Below are positions 24,965 to 32,985 of a stretch of DNA of 64,000 nt, one piece after another. Positions within the stretch are counted from its first letter, which is position 1. The number at the start of each line of letters is the position of its first letter. The notes beneath the pieces were generated by a model, which was given only the letters and a program-made list of their open reading frames with translations, was not told where the DNA came from and did not search any database. The stretch comes from Bacillota bacterium (lineage in GTDB: Bacteria > Bacillota > Clostridia > Acetivibrionales > DSM-1351). The stretch is taken from the NCBI GenBank assembly GCA_023409265.1, contig JAEYHZ010000014.1:310001-374000 (forward strand). The letters run 5' to 3'. The position numbers were made by a program, and so were the translations under genes.

Positions 24965-25619
24965 GACATATCTCCCTGCATTTAAAGCATCTTATTTTAA
25001 ATTCGCCGCCGTTTAATCCTCCAAATGCATAATTCCAGCAGTTCAGCTGTGCCAGCTCGGGATTTCCAACTGCATTAACCGGACAGACATCCATGCAGAG
25101 AGTACACTGTTCAGGGCATAAATTTTCCTCAAAAATATTATCTGCTTGCAAATCAGCATCGGTCAAAATAACACTGAGCCAAACCATATTACCGTATTGG
25201 GGTGTAACAAGCAGCGTATTTTTGCCGATGCTTCCCAATCCGGCCTGAACAGCACAGTGCTTGGCCGAAACAATATTCCTGAAACGCCCTGTTGGCACAT
25301 CAAATTCCGTAGGGCCGTTTGTACCGGTAGGTACAGCAAGTATTCCCTGTGCTTCTAGCTGATAACATATTTCTACGGCCATTTTGTCCATTTTATCCGA
25401 TAAAATATTTCGAATAATTGTGTATGGAACTGTTGAGTTACATTTTAATGTCCCGTTAAGAAACCTTTTTGCAAATACAATTACAGATTTACACGAGGGC
25501 AAGACATCAGAAGGGTGAAAGCCTTCCGGGGCACTTCCAAAGCGGTCCACAGATGCAATACCGCATAAGTCTGCACCCTGCCTGATAATCATATTCTTTA
25601 TATCTTCAGATGTTACCAT
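24918..25619 (-). CDS. QueG-like 4Fe-4S protein
   Basis: 233 residues from ATG 25619 (AGGAGGG upstream). The N-terminal region (ADLCGIASVDRFG, then SCKSVIVFAKRF) matches the first domain of epoxyqueuosine reductase; ferredoxin-type cysteines follow (CPEQCTLCMDVCP and CFKCREICPNC). It is much shorter than QueG (about 380 residues), so the queuosine role is doubtful; such short clostridial proteins are usually of unknown function. Convergent overlap with the VanY gene. Confidence 0.8.
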   Translation of the reverse strand: MVTSEDIKNMIIRQGADLCGIASVDRFGSAPEGFHPSDVLPSCKSVIVFAKRFLNGTLKCNSTVPYTIIRNILSDKMDKMAVEICYQLEAQGILAVPTGTNGPTEFDVPTGRFRNIVSAKHCAVQAGLGSIGKNTLLVTPQYGNMVWLSVILTDADLQADNIFEENLCPEQCTLCMDVCPVNAVGNPELAQLNCWNYAFGGLNGGEFKIRCFKCREICPNCLGTTRPAANCHC

Positions 25620-25776
25620 CTTTAACCCTCCTGATATTGAGTTATCTCCAAGCATAATGAGGAATGAACAAGCTTAATATCATTTTACCAAACATATGTT
25701 CTTTTGTAAATATGTAGCATAAACTTCCTTATGGTTTGGTGTCTGACATTTGGCTTTTATCACAACATATAGAAAT

Positions 25777-25817
25777 TGGAAAAGAGGAGCAGCAGGCCAA
25801 TGCCCATTGCTCCTCTC
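25777..25817 (-). terminator. Terminator of the oleate hydratase gene
   Basis: AGAGGAGCA / TGCTCCTCT 9-bp stem with TTTTCC after it on the minus strand, about 45 bases after the stop. Confidence 0.75.
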
Positions 25818-25859
25818 AGACTGAATTTAAGGGTACTTCGTTAACATATGTTGCTTTCG

Positions 25860-27635
25860 TTAAATGAGATTATATCTTTGAAGCAAGTCCTCAATAACTG
25901 TTCCTGAAATCTTTTTTAGTGCTCTCTTTTCTACAAGGTTTGCTATAAACGGAAGTTTTATATCTGAAAGCTTCTTACCGTCCATCATTTTAGAGGTGGA
26001 GTCAAGAAGTACCCGTACATCATAGCAGGAGTTGAATACTTCCGGTACACCGCGGTCCACATCCAGAAGTGTGTAAACAGCCTCCATCGCCGTTCTGACA
26101 GAATATTCCGTTGTAAATACAGTATCACGCACTGTATCGGCAAACTGTCCTATAAATGCGAAGTTAACACTGCCCTTCGGAACAACTTTGGGCCGATCTC
26201 CTTTAGTTCTGGGCATAAAGAAGGCAGTGATATAAGGCATCATACAGGGAATGCAATGTGCACCTGTCTTTGCCATTTCAGGGATTTCTGATTCGGGTAC
26301 ACCCATATGGTAGAGCCATTCCTGAACAATTTCAGTACCGGTACACTCCTTCATGGGCTTCTTTATATAATCTCCAGGAACATCCGTATATAGTCCGTAA
26401 ACCCAAACAACAAGCTGATCCTTGGGCTGTTCCTTGAAGTGTGGCTGACGGTTAAGAGTATAGCTCATCAGCCAGCTGGAATCCTTTACGGTAATTATGC
26501 CTCCTGTAACAACTTTCCCTGAAAAAGGATCACGTTTGCACATTTTCTCAATATATTTGGGAATCCTTTCATCAAGTGTTGTAACAGTAGCTGACTCCCA
26601 GTTTGTAGCATTGATGTCTGAACAGAATTTTTCAGGGTGTCCGAATGCCGGGTCCTGACTGGCAATATTCTTCCACAGTTCCCAGCAGCCGCCTTCACCC
26701 GGCTTTGTATTCAGTACAGGCGCATGATCATCATCACCGAGTGTGGAATTCTCTGTACAGCTTCCATTTGTTATAAAGACCAGGTCATCCTCTATCAGGT
26801 CGATGGTCTCATTCTTTCCTTCGTGCGTAAGGACAATCTGCTTCGCAGCCTTTCTGTCTCCTTTAATGTCAAAAATAATATTGGTAACTTTTGTATCATA
26901 CTGGAAGTGCACGCCGTGTGCTTCCAGATATTTTACCATTGGCAGTATAAGGGATTCATACTGGTTGTATTTTGTAAATTTGAGTGCCGAGAAATCAGGC
27001 AGACCTCCAATGTGGTGTATAAAGCGCTGAATGTACAGCTTCATCTCAAGCGCACTGTGCCATTTTTCAAAGGCAAACATGGTCTGCCAGTAGAGCCAGA
27101 AGTTTGAGGAATAGAATTCATTATCAAAAACATCATCAATAGTCTTGTCGTACAAATCCTCATCCTTTGTCATAAACAATTTGATAATTTGCATTGAAGC
27201 CTTTTCAGAGAGAGTAAATTTGCCATCGGTATGAGCATCCTGCCCGCGGTTTACAGAAGCACGCATAAGAGAGTAGTTCGGATCGCGCTTATTTAGCCAG
27301 TAATACTCGTCAAGCACTGATACTCCTTCGGTCTCTATAGATGGGATAGAACGGAACAAGTCCCAGAGACATTCAAAGTGATTTTCCATCTCTCGTCCGC
27401 CTCTTATAATAAATCCCTTTTGAACATCCTTGATCCCGTCGCAGGCACCCCCGGGAAGCTTCATTTCCTCAAGAATATGAATATGTTCACCTTTCATTTG
27501 TCCGTCTCGGACCAGGAAACATGCTGCTGCCAGTGATGCCAGTCCGCTTCCTACAAGATAAGCTGATTTTTTATCAACGCCCTTTGGTTTTTCAGGACGT
27601 GCAAATGCTTCATAATTACCGTTTGAATAATACAT
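25860..27635 (-). CDS. ohyA: Oleate hydratase
   Basis: 591 residues from ATG 27635 with GGGAGG upstream; a TTG at 27650 lies before the RBS. FAD-dependent hydration of the 9-10 double bond of oleic and related acids to 10-hydroxy acids; family once called 67-kDa myosin-cross-reactive antigen. Dinucleotide motif VGSGLASLAAACFLVRDG at 27-45, then GGACDG and 'RGGREMENHFECLWDLF'. Soluble. The TetR gene upstream and an inverted repeat in its promoter suggest fatty-acid-responsive control. Confidence 0.96.
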   Translation of the reverse strand: MYYSNGNYEAFARPEKPKGVDKKSAYLVGSGLASLAAACFLVRDGQMKGEHIHILEEMKLPGGACDGIKDVQKGFIIRGGREMENHFECLWDLFRSIPSIETEGVSVLDEYYWLNKRDPNYSLMRASVNRGQDAHTDGKFTLSEKASMQIIKLFMTKDEDLYDKTIDDVFDNEFYSSNFWLYWQTMFAFEKWHSALEMKLYIQRFIHHIGGLPDFSALKFTKYNQYESLILPMVKYLEAHGVHFQYDTKVTNIIFDIKGDRKAAKQIVLTHEGKNETIDLIEDDLVFITNGSCTENSTLGDDDHAPVLNTKPGEGGCWELWKNIASQDPAFGHPEKFCSDINATNWESATVTTLDERIPKYIEKMCKRDPFSGKVVTGGIITVKDSSWLMSYTLNRQPHFKEQPKDQLVVWVYGLYTDVPGDYIKKPMKECTGTEIVQEWLYHMGVPESEIPEMAKTGAHCIPCMMPYITAFFMPRTKGDRPKVVPKGSVNFAFIGQFADTVRDTVFTTEYSVRTAMEAVYTLLDVDRGVPEVFNSCYDVRVLLDSTSKMMDGKKLSDIKLPFIANLVEKRALKKISGTVIEDLLQRYNLI

Positions 27636-27650
27636 CTTGTTACCTCCCAA

Positions 27651-27687
27651 TCAATTGAATTTATACTTATACTATAGTTTCAATTGA
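27651..27687. promoter_or_regulatory. Inverted repeat in the ohyA promoter, candidate TetR operator
   Basis: TCAATTGAA and TTCAATTGA, perfect 9-base arms 19 bases apart, spanning the A/T-rich promoter region immediately upstream of the ohyA RBS. The TetR-family gene next door is the natural candidate to bind it. Confidence 0.5.
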
Positions 27688-27701
27688 CAACAAATAGAAT
27701 A

Positions 27702-27740
27702 GACAAAAAAGCCGCTGTGCCTAAAGCTTTAACACAGCGG
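27702..27740 (-). terminator. Terminator of the TetR gene
   Basis: CCGCTGTG / CACAGCGG stem followed on the minus strand by CTTTTTTGTCT, 39 bases after the stop. It separates the regulator transcript from ohyA. Confidence 0.85.
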
Positions 27741-27778
27741 TCATATTGTATAAATTTTATACATTCAGGCCTTTTTGT

Positions 27779-28345
27779 CTAATTTGGGCGGTCAATTCTG
27801 TATTTTTCCAGTGCTCTTTTTATATCTCCCTGAATGAGAACACTTAAATGATCAATGATTTTTTTAGGATCATCCTTCATACCCCGTTTGATCCAGTCAA
27901 GCATTAATCCCACAAAAGCAAATTTATAAAAATCTGCAATAAACTTTTTGTCACTGTCCCGGACCGTCAGTCCGTCAGCCTGCTCCTCAACAACACCTAT
28001 GAGTAAATTGTACGTAACGTCATATAGATAACGTTCCAATTGGTCACGGCTCATGGAGTGATATATGTTTATAACTAAAGGTTTGTTTTCAAGGGCGTAT
28101 TCAAATACCTGCAAAAACCCATGCTGCCATGTGTCATAGGTCTTTTTACCGTTGAGAGCTGCTGCGGCCTCTGTCAAAAACATCCACTCTACAAGATCAT
28201 AAATATCCTGAAAGTGATAATAAAAGGTCTGCCGGTTTACTTCACAATCCTCTACAATATCAATTATAGTAATCTTATCAAGCGGCTTTTGGAACAGAAG
28301 CTTTTTCAGGGATGCTGCAAGAGCCTTTTTTGTTATCTGTGACAT
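27779..28345 (-). CDS. TetR family regulator (DhaS-like)
   Basis: 188 residues. N-terminal helix-turn-helix (ITIIDIVEDCEVNRQTFYYHFQDIYDLVEWM) with the 'NRQTFYYHF' block typical of the DhaS/TetR_C_8 branch; C-terminal helical ligand domain. ATG with AGAGGATT upstream. Likely regulates ohyA downstream, from which it is separated by a terminator and an inverted repeat. Confidence 0.9.
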   Translation of the reverse strand: MSQITKKALAASLKKLLFQKPLDKITIIDIVEDCEVNRQTFYYHFQDIYDLVEWMFLTEAAAALNGKKTYDTWQHGFLQVFEYALENKPLVINIYHSMSRDQLERYLYDVTYNLLIGVVEEQADGLTVRDSDKKFIADFYKFAFVGLMLDWIKRGMKDDPKKIIDHLSVLIQGDIKRALEKYRIDRPN

Positions 28346-28700
28346 AATAATCCTCTATGGTTTAAATTAATCTAATACATGTAGCAATATAAAGCAGATT
28401 AAATTCATCAAGTGCATCTATCAGTATAAAACAGAGTAAAATTCAGTTCTATCCGCGATACCCTTTAATACTACTGATAGTTCTTTACATTTCTATTAAT
28501 AAATATTATATCACGCATAATGACAATATCCATATCTCTGTTTTTCAGCGAAAGAGCCCCAGGTTATTGTACAGCCACATCCGATCACTCAGCATCATCT
28601 CAGGATGACAAAAAATAAAAAACGCAGCATCTGCATCCCACCCTAAGGAACACGTCTGCCGCGTTTTGAATAATAATTAAATGACAACTAAATAATAACT
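28346..28700. other. Intergenic region upstream of the TetR gene
   Basis: 355 bases: the TetR promoter at the left, and the leuB terminator at the right. A weak TCATCNTCAGGATGA hairpin lies near 28594. No gene seen. Confidence 0.4.
28607..28668 (-). terminator. Terminator of the leu operon
   Basis: AACGCGGCA / TGCTGCGTT stem (one G-U pair) with TTTTTTATTTTTTG after it on the minus strand. Confidence 0.8.
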
Positions 28701-29774
28701 TTATTGAAGCTCCGCTCTTATAATTTTGCCCATTTCCTTTGTACCCACTACAGTTGTTCCGGCTGAAGCTATATCACCTGTTCTGTAGCCCTTGTCAAGT
28801 ACTCTTACTACTGCGCTCTCAATTGCGTCGGCTTCAGCCGGCAGATCAAGAGAATATCTCAGCATCATGGCCAGTGAAAGAATAGTGGCAATGGGGTTTG
28901 CTTTATTCTGACCTGCTATGTCAGGTGCAGAACCATGGATTGGTTCATAAAGTCCCAGTTTGGTAGAACCAAGGCTGGCTGATGGAAGCATTCCTATTGA
29001 GCCTGTAATCATTGATGCCTCATCAGACAATATATCACCAAATATATTGCTTGTGAGGATAACATCAAATTGTGCCGGATTTCTGACCAGCTGCATTGCA
29101 GCATTATCAACATACATGTGGTTTAAGGACACTTCCGGATAATCCTTTGCAACCTCTTCCACAACCTGTCTCCAAAGTCTTGAGCTTTCAAGCACATTAG
29201 CCTTGTCAACGGACATCAGCTTCTTTCCACGCTTCATGGCTGTTTCAAAACCAACCTTTGCGATCCTGACTATTTCTGCTTTGCTGTACATTTCAGTATC
29301 GTATGCTGATTCTCCACCTTCTGTTTCAAGCCTGCCTCTCTTTCCAAAATAAATACCGCCGGTAAGCTCCCGTATAACCATAATATCTATGCCGTTGCTG
29401 ATTATTTCGGACTTCAGCGGTGAAGCGTCCTTCAAGGCACTGTAAATAATAGCGGGACGAAGATTTGCGTAGAGTCCGAGTGCTGCTCTTATTCCCAACA
29501 GCCCGGCTTCCGGTCTCAGATGCCCCGGAAGTGTATCCCACTTGGGACCGCCTACAGCACCGAGTAAAACTGCATCACTGCTTTTGCAGGCATCAATTGT
29601 TGACTGAGGAAGAGGAACGCCATGCTTGTCTATGGCTATTCCCCCCATATCAGCTTCTGTCAGGTTAAAGTTATGACCATATTTTTCTCCTATCAGTTTC
29701 AAAACCTGAAGGGTTTCCTCTATTATATCGGGACCTATGCCGTCACCTGGTAAAACCGTAATTTTATAATCCAT
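28701..29774 (-). CDS. leuB: 3-isopropylmalate dehydrogenase
   Basis: 357 residues from ATG 29774 (GGAGATGGATAGT before it), the standard LeuB length; an ATG at 29789 is also in frame. Third step of leucine synthesis. Visible: LPGDGIGPDI at the N-terminus, RELTGGIYFGKRG, the catalytic Lys/Asp region SVDKANVLESSRLWR, and GSAPDIAGQNKANP. Last gene of leuC-leuD-leuB. Confidence 0.97.
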   Translation of the reverse strand: MDYKITVLPGDGIGPDIIEETLQVLKLIGEKYGHNFNLTEADMGGIAIDKHGVPLPQSTIDACKSSDAVLLGAVGGPKWDTLPGHLRPEAGLLGIRAALGLYANLRPAIIYSALKDASPLKSEIISNGIDIMVIRELTGGIYFGKRGRLETEGGESAYDTEMYSKAEIVRIAKVGFETAMKRGKKLMSVDKANVLESSRLWRQVVEEVAKDYPEVSLNHMYVDNAAMQLVRNPAQFDVILTSNIFGDILSDEASMITGSIGMLPSASLGSTKLGLYEPIHGSAPDIAGQNKANPIATILSLAMMLRYSLDLPAEADAIESAVVRVLDKGYRTGDIASAGTTVVGTKEMGKIIRAELQ

Positions 29775-29919
29775 ACTATCCATCTCCATTCAAAAATCCC
29801 TGAAATATTATGCCTTTCTCCGCCTTATAAAAGTATCTCGCTCTAAAACGGAGGTTTTTATTATTTATACTTATGTTCCATATACTTATCTTTAATAATT
29901 CCATTGGTTATTCGAAGTA

Positions 29920-30414
29920 TTATTTTACTAAGGACTTTTTAATGTACTCAACCAGACCGTTTGCAGCGATCAATTCCTGCATAAATTCAGGGAATGGCTG
30001 TCCTTGATAGGTTTTACCGGTTGTAATGTTTGTTATCAAACCTTTATCAAAGTCTATTTCAACTACATCATCATCTTTGATATCCTGAGCCGCTTCAGGG
30101 CATTCAATGATAGGAAGACCTATATTTATAGCATTTCTGTAGAATATCCTTGCAAAAGTTTCTGCTATAACACAGGATATTCCTGATGCCTTAATAGCTA
30201 TGGGAGCATGCTCTCTTGATGAGCCGCAGCCAAAATTCCTGCCTGCAACCATTACATCTCCCTTTTGAACCCTGGAGGTGAACTTTTCGTCAAGGTCCTC
30301 CATACAGTGGCTTGCCAGTTCAGCAGGGTCTGTTGTATTCAAATATCTTGCAGGTATTATTACGTCTGTATCAACGTTATTTCCATATTTAATAACCTTA
30401 CCTTTAGCGTTCAT
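29920..30414 (-). CDS. leuD: 3-isopropylmalate dehydratase small subunit
   Basis: 164 residues, the short archaeal/clostridial LeuD class. GNNVDTDVIIPARYL at the start and GRNFGCGSSREHAP, the swivelling-domain substrate loop. Works as a heterodimer with LeuC, encoded 79 bases upstream. leuB follows after a gap of about 145 bases containing no terminator. Confidence 0.97.
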   Translation of the reverse strand: MNAKGKVIKYGNNVDTDVIIPARYLNTTDPAELASHCMEDLDEKFTSRVQKGDVMVAGRNFGCGSSREHAPIAIKASGISCVIAETFARIFYRNAINIGLPIIECPEAAQDIKDDDVVEIDFDKGLITNITTGKTYQGQPFPEFMQELIAANGLVEYIKKSLVK

Positions 30415-30493
30415 AATTCATTCCCCTCTCTTGCGCAAATAAATTTCTTTTCCCTGCGCTTCATATATTGAAAATCATATATTCAAATTTCCG

Positions 30494-31753
30494 TCAGATC
30501 TGGTCAGGTCCTGCTATTTTTCCAGCTACTGCTGATGCAGCTGCAACAGCCGGTCCGGCGAGATATACTTCACTTTCAGGGTGACCCATACGGCCTACAA
30601 AATTTCTGTTTGTAGTTGCAACTGCTCTTTCACCCTTTGCCAGAATCCCCATATGTCCACCCAGGCAAGGTCCGCAGGTTGGAGTGCTAACTGCTGCTCC
30701 GGCTTCAATAAATATGTCAAACAAGCCTTCATTCATGGCCTGTTTCCATATCTTCTGGGTTGCCGGGATAATAATGCAGCGTACATCTTCATGCACTTTC
30801 TTACCCTTCAATACTTCTGCAGCAACTCTCATGTCTTCAATTCTTCCGTTTGTACATGAACCTATTACCACCTGATCTATCTTAACATCCCCTACATTGT
30901 CAATTGTACGGGCATTTTCAGGCAGATGAGGGAATGCCACTGTTTGTTTTATGGCAGAAAGATCTATTTCATAAACCTCTGAATAAACTGCGTCTTCATC
31001 TGCTTTAAATACTTCATAGGATCTTAAGGAGTGTTCTTTTACATATTCGACTGTCTTTTCATCAACTTCGAATATTCCATTTTTACCACCTGCTTCAATA
31101 GCCATGTTTGCCATTGCAAATCTATCATCCATGGAAAGTGCACTAACTCCGTCCCCGGTAAACTCCATGGATTTATAAAGGGCACCATCCACACCAATCA
31201 TTCCGATAATGTGAAGAATTACATCTTTACCACCAACCCATTTCTGCGGCTTTCCTTTTAAAACGAATTTAATGGCCTCAGGAACCTTGAACCAGGCTTC
31301 TCCAGTAGCCATACCTGCCGCCATGTCTGTGCTGCCGATACCTGTGGAGAAAGCTCCGAGTGCTCCATAGGTACAGGTATGTGAATCCGCTCCGATTACT
31401 ACATCACCAGGTACAACCAGTCCTTTTTCAGGAAGCAGTGCATGCTCAACACCCATCTGCCCTACTTCAAAGAAATTTACAATACCCATTTTCTTTGAAA
31501 ACTCTCGGCATATTTTAACCTGTTCAGCTGATTTGATATCCTTGTTTGGAGTGAAATGGTCAGGTACAATTGCTATTTTGTTCTTATCAAATACCTTGTC
31601 CACACCCACTTTTTCAAATTCCTTTATGGCAACAGGTGAAGTTATATCATTACCCAAAACCATATCCAATTTTGCTTTAATCAGCTGGCCTGCTGTTACT
31701 GAATCCAATCCTGCATGAGCTGCAAGAATTTTTTGTGTCATAGTCATTCCCAT
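30494..31753 (-). CDS. leuC: 3-isopropylmalate dehydratase large subunit
   Basis: 419 residues, the short LeuC class that pairs with the short LeuD. Aconitase fold; 4Fe-4S cysteines in VIGSCTNGR and in TPTCGPCLGG. GADSHTCTYGALGAFSTGIGSTD is diagnostic. AGGAGGTTAACAAT before the ATG. First leu gene in the window; leuA is not present. Confidence 0.97.
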   Translation of the reverse strand: MGMTMTQKILAAHAGLDSVTAGQLIKAKLDMVLGNDITSPVAIKEFEKVGVDKVFDKNKIAIVPDHFTPNKDIKSAEQVKICREFSKKMGIVNFFEVGQMGVEHALLPEKGLVVPGDVVIGADSHTCTYGALGAFSTGIGSTDMAAGMATGEAWFKVPEAIKFVLKGKPQKWVGGKDVILHIIGMIGVDGALYKSMEFTGDGVSALSMDDRFAMANMAIEAGGKNGIFEVDEKTVEYVKEHSLRSYEVFKADEDAVYSEVYEIDLSAIKQTVAFPHLPENARTIDNVGDVKIDQVVIGSCTNGRIEDMRVAAEVLKGKKVHEDVRCIIIPATQKIWKQAMNEGLFDIFIEAGAAVSTPTCGPCLGGHMGILAKGERAVATTNRNFVGRMGHPESEVYLAGPAVAAASAVAGKIAGPDQI

Positions 31754-31833
31754 ATTGTTAACCTCCTCATATTCATAAATGTCTAAATTAAAATTTCAAA
31801 AAAATAAGCTGATGAACCTGTCTATAAACAATG

Positions 31834-31893
31834 AATAAAAAACACCTTTTAGTCTTATCTTGAAATCATTATACAATAAGCCTAAAAAGTGTT
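31834..31893 (-). terminator. Terminator between the AraC gene and leuC
   Basis: Minus strand: AACACTTTTTAG pairs with CTAAAAGGTGTT (one G-U), then TTTTTATTC. A TATAAT in the loop (minus) could be part of the leuC promoter. It might equally act as an attenuator, but no leader peptide rich in Leu codons is seen. Confidence 0.7.
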
Positions 31894-31919
31894 CTTCATG
31901 TTATTTACCGTTATTTCTA

Positions 31920-32822
31920 TTAATTATGAATGTTTTTTGACGAATTCCGGTACTGCATTGGCGTCATATTTTTCTGTTTTTTGAACATATCATTAAATCT
32001 CTGCTGATTGGAAAACCCCACACTGTGGGCTATTTCACCCACCTTCAAATCAGTTTCCTCCAAAAGTTCGCAGGCACGTTTAATTCTTATGTTTAGAAGG
32101 TACTGCATGGGGCTCAGGCCGGTATCCTCTTTAAATGCTCGTGTAAAGTAACTGGGGCTGAGGAATACATACTTGGCGATATCGGTTATGGAAATTTCCC
32201 TTTCATAGTTATTATGAACAAACTGAATGGCAGAATGCATGAGTTCTTTTATTTTTGGGCTTTTGTTTTTAATACTGTTTTCCCATTCAGCCTTTAAAGC
32301 TCTGGAGATAAGTACAAACAATTCCATGAGCATCAGGTAATCCAGCAGTTCACTTCCAAGCTGATCACTTGCCTTCTCTTTTAGTATTCTGTTCAAAAGA
32401 ACAATTATGTCATTCTTTTGGCTTACTTTAAGCTTTATAAATGCACCGGAATCTTTTCCGCTTACAAAATTTATAAAGTCCTCCAGAGAGGTTTCGGACA
32501 ACGCCAGATTTGAAGGATTCATAAATTTAAAATACAACACTATGAAATCACAGCCGCCTTCAGTGGTAACATTCAGCTTATGATGCTGGTGGGGTTTGAT
32601 TATAACGATGTCATTGGAACCCACTGTTACACTCTGACTTCCTATTTCAAACTGACCTTCACCGGATTTTATATATACCATTTCAAAAGCTTCATGTATG
32701 CTTAATCCTTTTGACCATTCCGCATTACGATAGCGCTCAATAGCCTTTATACTTGTTACAGGTATAAAACTGGCTGCCCCAAGAACACCTTCCCACGCTT
32801 TTGGAATTGACGTTGACTGCAT
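31920..32822 (-). CDS. AraC family transcriptional regulator
   Basis: 300 residues. N-terminal cupin (about 25-115: HEAFEMVYIKSGEGQFEIG) and C-terminal AraC double helix-turn-helix (about 195-297; 'SPSYFTRAFKEDTGLSPMQYL', 'VGFSNQQRFNDMFKKQKNMTPMQYR'). The product probably senses a small molecule through the cupin. Targets unknown; it is separated from leuC by a terminator. Confidence 0.9.
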   Translation of the reverse strand: MQSTSIPKAWEGVLGAASFIPVTSIKAIERYRNAEWSKGLSIHEAFEMVYIKSGEGQFEIGSQSVTVGSNDIVIIKPHQHHKLNVTTEGGCDFIVLYFKFMNPSNLALSETSLEDFINFVSGKDSGAFIKLKVSQKNDIIVLLNRILKEKASDQLGSELLDYLMLMELFVLISRALKAEWENSIKNKSPKIKELMHSAIQFVHNNYEREISITDIAKYVFLSPSYFTRAFKEDTGLSPMQYLLNIRIKRACELLEETDLKVGEIAHSVGFSNQQRFNDMFKKQKNMTPMQYRNSSKNIHN

Positions 32823-32859
32823 ATTGTCCGCCCCCTTTAACTCCTAAATACGTATCCTG

Positions 32860-32985
32860 TTACTTTGGTTTTCTATTATTTTTTTACTACTTTTCCTTTT
32901 ACTTTAAATATCCTCTTTCTTTTTCCTTTACTTATCCTTTTTCTTTTACTTTACCTCTCTTATACTGCTTTTTACTTACTTTTTA
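32860..32985 (-). repeat. Purine-rich low-complexity tract after the helicase gene
   Basis: On the minus strand an almost pure A/G run (repeats like AAGTAAAAAG and GGAAAAAG) directly following the Lys/Gly-rich C-terminal coding repeats. Non-coding; it looks like decayed or expanded repeat sequence beyond the stop codon. Confidence 0.5.

Noticed and set aside
31834..31893. leuC attenuator
   Set aside because: No leader peptide with Leu codons and no alternative antiterminator; a plain terminator of the AraC gene explains it.
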